Assembly (NCBI GenBank): GCA_965250225.1
Contig: CBDFNQ010000036.1
Span: forward strand, 124,001-188,000
Direction: 5' to 3'
Source of the DNA: CBDEUK01 sp965250225
Lineage (GTDB): Bacteria > Pseudomonadota > Gammaproteobacteria > Eutrophobiales > Eutrophobiaceae
Length of the DNA: 64,000 nucleotides
The notes under the pieces were generated by a model that was given only the letters and a program-made list of their open reading frames with translations, did no database searches and was not told the origin of the DNA. Shown piece by piece: positions 10,679 to 19,069 of the stretch. Made by a program: the position numbers and the translations under genes. How positions within the stretch are numbered: the stretch's first letter is position 1; every line of letters begins with the position of its first letter.

Positions 10679-12130
10679 ATGACCATTATTACCGATATCA
10701 ACCTACTTAAAACCAGACGTACCAAAATTATCGCAACGGTGGGTCCTAGCTGCGACAAAAAGGAAATGATCCATGCCTTGATTAATGAAGGTGTGAATGT
10801 CTTTCGCTTGAACATGTCACATGGGGAGCACGCCTTTCATCAAACCATGCTGGAAATCATTCGATCCGTAGCCCGTGATCTTGAGCAACCAACAGCCATC
10901 CTTGCCGATCTCTGTGGCCCGAAAATTCGTACTGGTAAATTCATAAACGGTCAAATTGAATTAAAACAAGGCAATGAAATCATTGTCACCACGCGCAATG
11001 TGGAAGGGGAAGATGGATTAATACCTTCACAGTATCAAGACCTTGCAACCGATGTGAACCCTGGAAATCGTATTCTTCTGAATGATGGCTCGTTTGAATT
11101 ACAGGTTCTGGATGTAAAGGATGAGGATATACGCTGTAAAATTATTCACGGTGGTATCCTAAAAAATAACAAAGGGATAAATCTACCCGGGGTCAATATT
11201 TCAGCCCCTTCGTTAACGGAAAAAGACCGCAAAGATGCTGAATTCATGCTGGGACTGGGTGTGGATTTCCTCGCCCTGTCCTTTATCCGAACGGCCGAAG
11301 ACATCCATGAACTCAGAGATCTGATTAACTCGAATAATTCGAATGCTGCAATTGTTGCCAAGATAGAAAAGCCTGAGGCACTCGAAAATGCCAGAAAGAT
11401 CCTGGAAGCAACCGATGCCATCATGGTGGCACGAGGCGATTTGGGTGTTGAGTTGAATCCCGAACAAGTTCCGGTGGCACAAAGCCAGTTGATTGACATG
11501 GCACGAAGTCAATTCAAACCCGTTATTGTGGCCACACAAATGCTGGAATCGATGATTGAAAATGCCCGACCGACCCGTGCCGAAGTCACCGATGTCTCCT
11601 CTGCCGTTTCCATGGGTACCGATGCGATTATGCTATCGGCTGAAACCGCAGCGGGAGCCCATCCTCTTGAAGCAGTTAAAATGATGCATCGGATTGTATG
11701 CCAGACTGAATCCTATCTCTGGAAGCATGGTGGTTATCCATCCATCAGCAGAGGCAACAAATCCAAACCAATTCCTATATGGGATTCAATTGCTAACACT
11801 GTGTCGAAGTTATCACGTGACCTTCAAGTACGTGCCATTATGGTGTTATCACAAAGTGGGATGTCAGCAGGAACTGTGAGCTCAGCACGACCATCAGCGC
11901 CAGTGGTTGCTATCTCTAATGACATAGAAGTCTGTCGCCGGATGTCATTACTCTGGAGTGTGATCCCTGTCTTAAGTCAGGAAGCAGGCACTATCAACCC
12001 AAACATTCTTACCCAAAATATCGCCCGCGACTTACATCTAGCCGAAGACGGCGAACATGTCTTATTAGTCAGGGGCTTTCATCATGACCCAAAGAAAAAC
12101 ACACCATCGGTTACCGTGATCAGTATTTGA
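10679..12130 (+). CDS. pyk: Pyruvate kinase
   Basis: Final ATP-forming step of glycolysis: phosphoenolpyruvate plus ADP to pyruvate plus ATP. 483 residues. Seen are the N-terminal RRTKIIATVGPSC, the K+/Mg site region LADLCGPKIRTG, the signature around VAKIEKPEA with MVARGDLGVEL, and the MLSAETAAGAHP segment. The C-terminal allosteric domain is present. The E. coli PykA type is the nearer match by its length and opening. The neighbourhood gives no pathway context, since the accessory toxin-antitoxin block begins just downstream. Confidence 0.97.
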   Translation: MTIITDINLLKTRRTKIIATVGPSCDKKEMIHALINEGVNVFRLNMSHGEHAFHQTMLEIIRSVARDLEQPTAILADLCGPKIRTGKFINGQIELKQGNEIIVTTRNVEGEDGLIPSQYQDLATDVNPGNRILLNDGSFELQVLDVKDEDIRCKIIHGGILKNNKGINLPGVNISAPSLTEKDRKDAEFMLGLGVDFLALSFIRTAEDIHELRDLINSNNSNAAIVAKIEKPEALENARKILEATDAIMVARGDLGVELNPEQVPVAQSQLIDMARSQFKPVIVATQMLESMIENARPTRAEVTDVSSAVSMGTDAIMLSAETAAGAHPLEAVKMMHRIVCQTESYLWKHGGYPSISRGNKSKPIPIWDSIANTVSKLSRDLQVRAIMVLSQSGMSAGTVSSARPSAPVVAISNDIEVCRRMSLLWSVIPVLSQEAGTINPNILTQNIARDLHLAEDGEHVLLVRGFHHDPKKNTPSVTVISI

Positions 12131-12233
12131 TCGAAGGTAAATTGTGTACATCGCATGATGTAACACTGAAAACGTAATTAGCTCCACGTTGATGGATATG
12201 TTTTTCCGTTAATCCAGGGCTCCACAATTCACA

Positions 12234-12262
12234 TTGACGTAGTTACATAATGTAACTACAAT
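12234..12262 (+). promoter_or_regulatory. brnTA promoter with embedded palindromic operator
   Basis: A near-consensus promoter is visible: TTGACG at 12234-12239, 17-bp spacer, TACAAT at 12257-12262. A perfect inverted repeat fills the spacer: GTAGTTACAT at 12239-12248, one central A, and ATGTAACTAC at 12250-12259. A repressor bound there would block polymerase, as expected for BrnA (ribbon-helix-helix) autoregulation. The predicted transcription start is 12269, the A of the brnT ATG, so the mRNA would be leaderless. Confidence 0.75.
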
Positions 12263-12268
12263 CAAGAA

Positions 12269-12559
12269 ATGGAATTCGAATGGGATGTCGTTAAGAGAAA
12301 GGAAAATCTCCGCAAACACAGTCTCGATTTCCTTGATGTACCAATACTTTTCAACGGTCCAATGCTCGTTCGATTGGATACGCGTAAAGATTACGGAGAA
12401 CCACGATGGATTGGGATCGGAATCCTTGAATCCGTTTGTATCGCTGTCGCATTCACCGAACGAAGTGATGGTGAGGTAACCCGAATAATTTCAATGAGAA
12501 AAGCACTTAACCATGAACGCAAAGCCTTCGAAAAAACACTCAAAAACAGATTGGAATAA
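12269..12559 (+). CDS. brnT: BrnT-type toxin
   Basis: 96-residue type II toxin of the BrnT family (RelE-like fold ribonuclease that arrests translation). The family opening FEWDVVKRKENLRKHSLDF and the RIISMRKALNHER ending are clear, including the R/H/E residues typical of the active surface. The ATG coincides with the predicted transcription start, and no ribosome site precedes it. It overlaps brnA by 47 bases. The product looks intact. Confidence 0.88.
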   Translation: MEFEWDVVKRKENLRKHSLDFLDVPILFNGPMLVRLDTRKDYGEPRWIGIGILESVCIAVAFTERSDGEVTRIISMRKALNHERKAFEKTLKNRLE

Positions 12560-12779
12560 AGTAAAAACACTATCGGATTCCGATATTGATACGTCAGAAA
12601 TTCCACCACTTGACCCGGATTTTTTTAAATCCGCAAATCTCCGCATGCCCTCAAAGAAAGCAAGCATTACAGTCCGACTCGATTCAGACGTTCTGGAATG
12701 GTTCCGAAACCAGGGTAAAGGATATCAAACTCGGATTAATGCGATCCTCCGTACATATATGGAAGGACATCATAAATGA
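12513..12779 (+). CDS. brnA: BrnA-type antitoxin
   Basis: 88-residue partner of BrnT. The N-terminal half binds and masks the toxin. The C-terminal part (from about residue 46, KKASITVRLDSDVLEWFRNQG then RINAILRTYM) is a ribbon-helix-helix DNA-binding domain that should recognise the palindrome upstream of brnT. The ATG lies inside the end of brnT, which is typical for this pair. Its stop codon overlaps the next start as ATGA, so the following gene is translationally coupled. Confidence 0.88.
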   Translation: MNAKPSKKHSKTDWNKVKTLSDSDIDTSEIPPLDPDFFKSANLRMPSKKASITVRLDSDVLEWFRNQGKGYQTRINAILRTYMEGHHK

Positions 12780-13279
12780 ATATAATACGCATATTAGTTT
12801 CAACGATCCTATTCATAAACGGCTCTCTATTTATATTAGCGGCCGAATTAAATGATCCTACGGATATTATTAAGAATATATCTGCTAAGTGGAAAACAAC
12901 TGAAAGAGTCACACAGGACACCTGTGATGGCAATGGATTTACCTATATTGAAGATGGGATCATACTGACTTCATTCAATCCACGCATTAGAACTACGGAC
13001 AATAAACCGATCAAGAAATATTCATTCTGGATTAGTGATAATCCTTATGAAAAAGCTAGAGAGACTAAATTTCCAGATGATTATCCTACATCAATAATCC
13101 CGTTTATGGTTGAGTTTAACTATAGCGCGGGTTACTTTTGCATTGATGGCTATGAGAAGGAGGAAATGACTCATATCCCAAAAATTATTTTAATACGAGC
13201 TCCGAATTGTTTAGATAAAACTATTGTAATTTATGATGACAGGCAAGAACCTGAATCAATAGAACTTGAGTGTAATTAA
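12776..13279 (+). CDS. Secreted protein of unknown function, third gene of the brnTA operon
   Basis: 167 residues, family not recognised. The first 23 residues form a signal peptide (positive MNIIR, hydrophobic core, cleavage near LAAE), so the mature protein should be periplasmic. The mature part has three cysteines and many aromatic and charged residues but no motif I know. Its ATG overlaps the brnA stop (ATGA), placing it firmly in the toxin-antitoxin transcript. Base composition is A+T-richer than pyk or the reductase genes, as expected of acquired DNA. Confidence 0.65.
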   Translation: MNIIRILVSTILFINGSLFILAAELNDPTDIIKNISAKWKTTERVTQDTCDGNGFTYIEDGIILTSFNPRIRTTDNKPIKKYSFWISDNPYEKARETKFPDDYPTSIIPFMVEFNYSAGYFCIDGYEKEEMTHIPKIILIRAPNCLDKTIVIYDDRQEPESIELECN

Positions 13280-13293
13280 ATATAAATAATAAG

Positions 13294-13573
13294 ATGCGAC
13301 TATTAGAAAATTTTAGTTATCGCAACTCTCATTCTTTCTTTACCACTAACTACTCATGCTGAGTGGGAACAAAAAGAAACAGATATTGAATGTCTTAACT
13401 GGCCTGCCACAGGAGTTCCATATGACGGTATCGATCCTAGATTATTAGTTCCAAGTGCAGAAACTAGATTCTTATTAGATGTTCGCAAGGATATAATTAT
13501 TGAATTAGGTTCAGATGGGACAGTCTCATGGAAATCTCTAGAGCCAGATATTGAAGATGGTAATAAAAGGTAA
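13294..13573 (+). pseudogene. Small secreted protein gene with a 5' frameshift
   Basis: From 13313 to 13573 one frame is open for 86 codons and encodes the end of a signal peptide (ATLILSLPLTTHA) followed by a hydrophilic domain with Trp/Cys residues. No start codon exists in that frame, and an in-frame TAG sits at 13304-13306. The ATG at 13294 (ATG CGA CTA TTA) is one base out of phase. Joining the two across 13306 gives a normal signal peptide, so a one-base change probably broke the gene. Family unknown. It lies 14 bp after the preceding secreted-protein gene. Confidence 0.5.
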
Positions 13574-13648
13574 AATATTATAATCGAATATGGAACTGCG
13601 ATATAGTATGTTATAAGTTGTTACGATATTAGTATAGAGTGTAATTCA

Positions 13649-14293
13649 ATGGCCTCAGAGTTAATTATATACATACTTATTGCTATCAGCTTTATAATAA
13701 TAATTTATTTTTTTGCAAGTTCAATCTGCTATATGCCAGATGAGACTTCTAAATACATTTCGACAACAAAAGGATTGACAAGAACTGTATATTTTAATTA
13801 TGTCGATGTGGTAAGTCACTGTATTGCTCCATTCTTAGTTCCTGATAAAAATTATTTTTATTCCGAAAAGAATATAAGCAACATTAATGCTATTTTTATG
13901 TTGGGAATGGTGGATGAGCTATCTGACAAGATGATTCTTTTGCCTGATGAGCATTACAATTTTTTTATCGGTTCCACACTAGATATTAACAATAAAGTTA
14001 AAAAAAAGAATTCTTTATTTTTTGTACCCAAACAACAAGCTATAAATATTCATAGATACACAAAAGGAAAATATTATAATAGGGTAAAAATTTCTCATGC
14101 GTATATTACCGGTCAAGAATTTAATAATGATCTGTTGGAAGCACTATACAAATTAGGACGACAACTTACTCAAGAGCTTAATTGGTTTAGTGAATCACGA
14201 ATCGACAAATTAAATACAGAAGCAATAACTAGAATTGTACTTCATTGGCACACATTAAATATAATACCAGAATTGGGAGAGGAAGTGGAATAA
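13649..14293 (+). CDS. Single-pass membrane protein of unknown function
   Basis: 214 residues, not recognised. Residues 5-29 form one strongly hydrophobic segment, and the rest is soluble and A+T-rich in coding (many Ile, Asn, Lys). No catalytic motif is seen. The signal-anchor topology suggests the bulk faces the periplasm or the cytoplasm; I cannot decide which. It belongs to the accessory block between brnTA and the higBA-like pair. The end of the gene lies 87 bp from the duplicated DUF934 end. Confidence 0.6.
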   Translation: MASELIIYILIAISFIIIIYFFASSICYMPDETSKYISTTKGLTRTVYFNYVDVVSHCIAPFLVPDKNYFYSEKNISNINAIFMLGMVDELSDKMILLPDEHYNFFIGSTLDINNKVKKKNSLFFVPKQQAINIHRYTKGKYYNRVKISHAYITGQEFNNDLLEALYKLGRQLTQELNWFSESRIDKLNTEAITRIVLHWHTLNIIPELGEEVE

Positions 14294-14378
14294 GCAGGAT
14301 CAGGTACGATTTTTTTATAAAAATTCAACCGTGTATTTTGCGTAAGACCTAATAAAAAGTATCTCCACCTATTTATTG

Positions 14379-14593
14379 AACTAACGATTTTTATAAACCC
14401 GCACTACGCCGTCCGTTGCGGTTTGATAGGTCACAGTGAACTCTTTAAAGGCAGCCAGCGCGTCTTTAAAATCTTTATCTTCGCGTAACGTAAAAGAATC
14501 GATCCCACAACGTTGCATATAAAATAATTGATCGCGCAATATATCACCCACGGCGCGTAATTCTCCCTGATAACCATAGCGATCACGAAGCAA
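14379..14593 (-). repeat. Direct repeat flanking the higBA-like cassette, copy A
   Basis: About 215 bp shared with 15284-15498 in the same orientation, starting at AACTAACGATTTTTATA and ending at GATCACGAAGCAA. The two copies bracket the toxin-antitoxin genes exactly, with a period of 905 bp. Confidence 0.8.
14381..14593 (-). pseudogene. Diverged 3'-end copy of the DUF934 gene
   Basis: On the minus strand this encodes the last 70 or so residues of a DUF934 protein (RDRYGYQGELRAVGD... to YKNR and a stop). It matches the end of the intact gene at 15286-15500. The DNA copies are a little over 80 percent identical by my count. Most differences are silent or conservative, so this copy evolved as a functional gene before being left here. 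Upstream of 14593 homology stops abruptly, and the open frame continues into unrelated sequence. Confidence 0.8.
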
Positions 14594-14652
14594 GTGTTTT
14601 AACTGCCCAAAAAGTCTCTTGATAAAGTTCACGTATATGTTAACCTCTCTAA

Positions 14653-15009
14653 ATGAGGGAGATAGTATTTTATCGAATGGAATCAGGAGATTGTCCGGTT
14701 GAAGAATTCCTGGATTCTCTGTCTGCGAAACAGGCACAGAAGGTAACGTGGGTAATGGGTCTTGTTGAAGACCTGGAAGTTGTTCCCGTCAAATATTTCA
14801 AGAAAATGGCCGGAACAGATGATATCTGGGAAATTCGAGTCCAATCAGGCAGTAATATTTTTCGCATACTGGGCTTTATAGAAAAGAACAATCTGGTGGT
14901 TCTTAACCATGCTTTTCAAAAGAAAACGCAGAAAACCCCTAAGAAGGAAATTGCGATTGCTGAAGCTAGAAAAAAGGATCATCTCTTAAGAGGTAATCGT
15001 CATGAGTGA
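14653..15009 (+). CDS. HigB/RelE-family toxin (phage Gp49-like)
   Basis: 118-residue toxin of the Gp49-like / HigB branch of the RelE superfamily, which cleaves mRNA on the ribosome. The profile is characteristic: EIVFYRMESGDCPVEEFLDSL opening minus the first residues, then a basic KYFKKMAG, IWEIRVQSGSNIFRILGF and a Lys-rich LNHAFQKKTQKTP ending. Toxin-first order with the antitoxin downstream is typical of higBA. It overlaps the antitoxin gene by eight bases. It appears intact. Confidence 0.85.
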   Translation: MREIVFYRMESGDCPVEEFLDSLSAKQAQKVTWVMGLVEDLEVVPVKYFKKMAGTDDIWEIRVQSGSNIFRILGFIEKNNLVVLNHAFQKKTQKTPKKEIAIAEARKKDHLLRGNRHE

Positions 15010-15277
15010 TTTAAAGAAATATGTAAAGAATAGAAAGGCCAAGGATGAAGTCTTTGCAAAAAATTATGAGTCTGGATACTCAGATTTCAAGTTGGGTGTC
15101 ATGCTGCGCCAAGCAAGAGAAAATGCTGGTTTAACCCAGGAAGAATTAGCTAAGAAATTAAAGACAAAGAAATCTGCTATATCAAGAATTGAGAACCATG
15201 CCGAAGATATTCGCTTATCCACTCTTGAAAAAGTGGCAGAAGCATTGGGTAAAACATTAAAACTCTCTATGAGCTAG
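15002..15277 (+). CDS. HigA-like XRE-family antitoxin
   Basis: 91 residues with a helix-turn-helix at about residues 32-86 (LRQARENAGLTQEELAKKL, then KSAISRIEN). An N-terminal extension probably binds the toxin. It starts inside the toxin gene, so the pair is translationally coupled. It ends eight bases before the stop of the convergent DUF934 gene, showing how tightly the cassette is fitted. Confidence 0.85.
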   Translation: MSDLKKYVKNRKAKDEVFAKNYESGYSDFKLGVMLRQARENAGLTQEELAKKLKTKKSAISRIENHAEDIRLSTLEKVAEALGKTLKLSMS

Positions 15278-15283
15278 GCAAGC

Positions 15284-15498
15284 AACTAACGATTTTTATA
15301 GACTGGAATTGCACCATCGGCAGCAGTTTGATAGGTCACGGTAAACTCCTTAAAAGCATCAAGGGCGTCTTCGAAACCCTTATCTTCGCGTAACGTAAAA
15401 GAATCGATCCCGCAACGCCGCATATAGAATAATTGATCACGCAACACATCACCAACGGCTCGTAATTCCCCCGAGTAACCATAGCGATCACGAAGCAA
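15284..15498 (-). repeat. Direct repeat flanking the higBA-like cassette, copy B
   Basis: Partner of 14379-14593. It is the 3' part of the intact DUF934 gene. Confidence 0.8.
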
Positions 15499-15768
15499 CC
15501 GTGCATGGGAATAAGAACGACCATCGGCAAAGGCGGGAAATTCCAGTGCGATCAAATCAAAATTAGACTGATCTTTGGCCACGTCTTCTGTCTCGATAGA
15601 ACCATCGATAGAAACACCAAGTTTACTATCACGGTTCATTAATTCAGATTTGTGTTCCAACCAGTAGGCAAAAGGCACAATCACATCACCCGTCGGTAAC
15701 TCACCTTCAACATCTGTTAAGCACTGCCACTCATCATCAATAATAGCGTTGTCTTTAATGATCTTCAT
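15286..15768 (-). CDS. DUF934 protein, sulfite-reduction accessory
   Basis: 160 residues, usual for DUF934 proteins (COG3749), which sit directly after sulfite/nitrite reductase genes in many proteobacteria and are thought to assist sulfite reduction. I place the start at 15768, one base after the reductase stop (TGA then T then ATG). The longer frame to 15864 would overlap the reductase. The conserved core is FPAFADGRSYSHARLLRDR and GELRAVGDVLRDQLFYMRRC. The last ~215 bp exist as a diverged second copy at 14379-14593. Confidence 0.85.
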   Translation of the reverse strand: MKIIKDNAIIDDEWQCLTDVEGELPTGDVIVPFAYWLEHKSELMNRDSKLGVSIDGSIETEDVAKDQSNFDLIALEFPAFADGRSYSHARLLRDRYGYSGELRAVGDVLRDQLFYMRRCGIDSFTLREDKGFEDALDAFKEFTVTYQTAADGAIPVYKNR

Positions 15769-15769
15769 A

Positions 15770-17420
15770 TCAGCTGTACACCCGTTCTTTAAAGTGCTCA
15801 ATACCGATACGACGATAGGTTTCCAGAAAGGCTTCTTCACCTTCTCGTTGTTCGAGATAGACATCGAGTATGTCGCCGATCACATTCGCGACACTTTCCT
15901 TTTCGACTGCTGGACCTAAACGATCACCTATTACGGCATCGTTTTCAGCCGAACCTCCCAGGGTCAATTGATAAAATTCAACGCCTCTTTTATCCACTCC
16001 AAGAATACCGATATGCCCTACATGATGATGACCACAGGCATTCATACAACCGGACATTTTAAGTTTGATGTCGCCAATATCGTGCAGGAAATCCATGTCA
16101 TCGAATTTTTTATTGATCTGATCGGCAATGTCGAGAGAACCCGCATTGGCCAGAGAACAAAAATCCAGACCTGGGCAACAAATCATATCGGTTAATAAAC
16201 CAATGTTTGGTGTTGCCAGTTTCTTTGCAGACAATTGTTGCCAGAGCGGATATAAATCTGACAGTTTGACGTGTGGCAATATCAAATTTTGATCATGTGT
16301 TACGACGATTTCACTAAAACTGAATTGATCCGCTATATCCGAAATCGCATCCATTTGTTCACCCCGTGGCATCGCCGGGTGCACTACCGGGAGCCTTCAA
16401 GGATACGACAACGGCTTGATAACCATCGGCCTTGTGTGCGTGCAGGTTACGGCCCGCCCAGGCCGCAAAAGCCGGATCAGTTTTTAGATACTCAGCATAA
16501 CTGTCATCACTCGCTGCTTTTTGATCAAATTCGGGTAAGGCAAAATACGCTTTGACCCGCTCGACTTCTTTATTGTCGAGTTTTAATACACTATCTTTGA
16601 TGTGTGACCATTCTTCTTCAACCAGTTCGGTAAATTTTTCCCTGCCCGTTGCATTCACTAAAATTTTGATACGCGCCTTATATTTATTATCACGACGTCC
16701 ATAACGATTGTAGACACGCAGGATGGCCTCAAGGTAGGACAGAAGATGTTGTTTTTCCAGAAACTCACGGATGGTAACGCCGACGAATGGCGTACGTCCC
16801 AGACCACCTCCTGCCAGGACTTTGAAACCCACTTCGCCTTGTGCATTTTTAACCAGATACAGACCTATGTCATGTACTTGAACAGCAGCGCGATCTTGTT
16901 CTGCACCGGAAACTGCAATCTTGAATTTTCTCGGTAGATAAGCAAATTCAGGATGAAAGGTCGACCATTGACGAATGATTTCACAATACGGCCGCGGATC
17001 CTCTAATTCATCCGGAGCAATACCAGCAAACTGGTCAGACGTGGTATTGCGTATGCAATTGCCACTGGTTTGAATGGCATGCATTTCTACTGTAGCCAAA
17101 TCAGCCAATATATCCGGCACGGTTTCTAATGCCGGCCAATTGTATTGGATATTCTGTCGGGTGCTAAAATGTGCGTAATTCTTGTCATACTTACGTGCGA
17201 TATGAGCCAACAGTCGCAATTGTTTTGAAGACAACAGACCATAGGGGATCGCCACACGCAACATCGGCGCGTGAGTTTGAATGTAAAGACCATTCATTAA
17301 ACGCAGTGGGCGATATTCATCCTCGGATAATTCACCGACCAGATAGCGACGAGTTTGATCACGAAATTGTGCTACCCGTTCGTCAACAATGGTTTGATCG
17401 TATTTATCGTATTGATACAT
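15770..17420 (-). pseudogene. cysI: Assimilatory sulfite/nitrite reductase, frameshifted
   Basis: Sirohaem / [4Fe-4S] reductase that would convert sulfite to sulfide (or nitrite to ammonia). The start MYQYDKYDQ at 17420 matches the family. The first 353 codons contain both N-terminal reductase repeats, then the frame ends at TGA 16359-16361. The remaining ~195 residues continue one base out of phase. They carry the cluster ligands CCPGLDFC and SGCMNACGHHH. The lesion lies at a run of four C (16362-16365 on the plus strand); three would restore a single protein of about 549 residues. No second copy is in the window. The intact downstream DUF934 argues for recent loss, a sequence error, or +1 slippage at GGG-UGA. 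Confidence 0.88.
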
Positions 17421-17600
17421 GAAGTAATGATGTTCCTGCCCGAAACATTCCGCCCGGGCGGGGAAAGATAGCAAGACAGCCTTATAAAGAAAAGAACAAT
17501 ATTTTACTATCTTTATTCGATTTGGCTATCAAAAATGCTATTTTGGGGTCTGACCTTCTGACTAACGATCAGTGTAAACATTACGTTGTAAAACAGTGGC

Positions 17601-17834
17601 TCAATGAAACCGATGATGCGTCAATAGAGAGCGTCCTTTGCGGGTTAAATAACCCTCCGAATCGATAAACCCCATTTCAATTGCCTTTTTATAGAGCGAT
17701 TGGGAATTATTCTTAGAAAGATACATTAAACCATCACCAAAGCGCGCTTCAAGTAACGCAGCAATCTGCGACTCAATAGGTTCAGGCTCTTTTTTTGTAA
17801 CAGTGTCAGGCAAACAAGGAACTCCAGGATACAT
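17601..17834 (-). CDS. Small hypothetical protein
   Basis: 77 residues with no family I recognise. It begins MYPGVPCLPDT and has a charged helical middle (EPIESQIAALLEARFGDGL) and a GFIDSEGYLTRKGRSLL ending that looks like a winged-helix wing, though this is weak. It follows the reductase promoter region and precedes the mobile cluster. It could be real; coding bias is acceptable, but nothing else supports it. Confidence 0.4.
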   Translation of the reverse strand: MYPGVPCLPDTVTKKEPEPIESQIAALLEARFGDGLMYLSKNNSQSLYKKAIEMGFIDSEGYLTRKGRSLLTHHRFH

Positions 17835-18152
17835 AATGATAATTTACCAAAATTCAGAAATATGTTAAAAATTTATTTATAATAATTAAGTAGTTATATA
17901 GTTTATTTAATATAAATAGTCAAGTGTTAGGGCTATCTAATTGAGAAATAGCTATTTATTATTTAATTTCTGACAGCTTGTTGACCATCAAGTTCCTAAT
18001 AGTTTGAAAACCTGTTCTGTTTGCTGACTTCAGGATCTCGATACTGTTTTTATTGATATGTGGTTTAATATGGGAAGATTATAGTGTTCGAATTGCTTTT
18101 AATTAGGACAAATGCGGTGAGATGTCTCGATCTGTCTGCCTATTCCACCCTG
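17835..18152. other. A+T-rich non-coding stretch
   Basis: No gene, terminator or convincing promoter is visible. It separates the small hypothetical gene from the toxin pseudogene and marks the left side of the mobile cluster. A GGGGTCTGACC word of the RAYT-associated type lies just outside, at about 17545-17555. Confidence 0.4.
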
Positions 18153-18455
18153 TCAGTCCAGTTTAATGCCTGGAATCTCTCGCAGAACTCGTGCCCCGTG
18201 CATTACAGTCAGGATATGAATGCGTTCGCCGGTAATGTGATAAATGATGCGATACGGTGCCTCTATAATTTCCCGTACATCGTCTCGTTCCGTTTCCGCT
18301 ACCATTCTTCCAGACTAGAGATGTGCCAGGATTCGCTCGTCTCGACCCGTCAGCAGGTCGATCATACGTAAGGCATTGTCCGAGGGATCTTCGGCAATGT
18401 AATCGTAAATAGCGTGCAGATCCGCAATGGCGTGCGGCATCCAACGTAAGATCAT
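18153..18455 (-). pseudogene. ParE/RelE-type toxin with internal amber stop
   Basis: Read on the minus strand from ATG 18455, 100 codons give a typical ParE/RelE toxin: MPHAIADLHAIYDYIAEDP near the start, RMVAETERDDVREII in the middle, and YRIIYHI...HILTVMHGARVL at the end. A TAG at 18315-18317 (codon 47) interrupts it between ILAHL and SGRMV. The frame is otherwise intact to the TGA. It starts inside the antitoxin stop (ATGA), so pairing is certain even though the toxin is probably dead. Confidence 0.75.
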
Positions 18456-18649
18456 TCTTTTGTCAGGTCAAACTCTGCGCGTACCGTCTCGGTATCTACT
18501 CCGTTGCCTGCCTCACTCTCACTTAAGCCAATTTCAATCGACCGACGAACGGCCATTCGATACAGCACATCATCCCAGGTACTGTCTTCCGGTAATTGGT
18601 CTATGAGCTGACGGGCAGCTTGTCTAATATCTTGTTCAGGTGTACTCAT
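18452..18649 (-). CDS. Antitoxin-like partner of the broken ParE-type toxin
   Basis: 65 residues resembling the short antitoxins that precede ParE/RelE toxins: LIDQLPEDSTWDDVLYRMAV, then an RSIEIGLSESEAGNG and VRAEFDL tail. These proteins mask the toxin and may repress the operon. The gene is intact and overlaps its toxin by four bases. Whether it is still expressed is unknown. Confidence 0.6.
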   Translation of the reverse strand: MSTPEQDIRQAARQLIDQLPEDSTWDDVLYRMAVRRSIEIGLSESEAGNGVDTETVRAEFDLTKE

Positions 18650-18781
18650 ACTCTTAAAGCATATCAGGTTGCCTCTGCTATCTCAGCGGCTAAGGTGATT
18701 AACAATTCAATTTTTGTGTCTAATTCCGTGTTTTCAATCTGGTTACTTCGTTCCATCCTGGCCGGATGTGTACCGGTGATG

Positions 18782-19035
18782 TTAGGTATGGTTGTAATAT
18801 TGAACGTAGTAGCGACCGATCATTTGCATCATTTTGCCGATACTCGTTTCCAGTTGGGGAGTGTCAAAAAGATGGACATGGTTGCCCATCAATACGTACG
18901 CATGAATATCGTGCTGATGTTTCTATGCGACTTCATTCAGTTTCTCTAAATAAAACCGATAGTCGTCTTCTGCACCAAAGATTGTTTGTCGATTATTCCC
19001 TCGGTGGATGATGTAAAGCGGGGGAAGCGTGCCAT
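18782..19035 (-). pseudogene. Degenerate RAYT transposase fragment
   Basis: Minus-strand remains of a REP-associated tyrosine transposase. The opening MARFPRF at 19035 is followed by a frameshift. RGNNRQTIFGAEDDYRFY, an in-frame TAG, the HIHAYVLMGNHVHL metal-site motif and IGKMMQMIGRYYVQYYNHT then follow, ending at TAA. It is closely related to the intact gene at 19070-19783 and is cut off after about 90 codons. Confidence 0.75.
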
Positions 19036-19069
19036 AGTATCATGGGGTCACGTATCATGGGGTCGACGA

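Noticed and set aside
14381..14737. 118-residue minus-strand protein ending in a DUF934 tail
   Set aside because: Only the last ~70 residues are DUF934; the first part is antisense to the higB start and non-homologous, so it is a chance fusion.
16355..16370. Programmed frameshifting in cysI as the main explanation
   Set aside because: No upstream Shine-Dalgarno-like stimulator or downstream pseudoknot is apparent; decay or a sequencing error is simpler, so it is kept only as an alternative.
18163..18444. 93-codon minus-strand open frame rich in Arg, Ser and His
   Set aside because: It is the wrong frame of the ParE-type toxin pseudogene; the true frame, with one TAG, gives a recognisable toxin.
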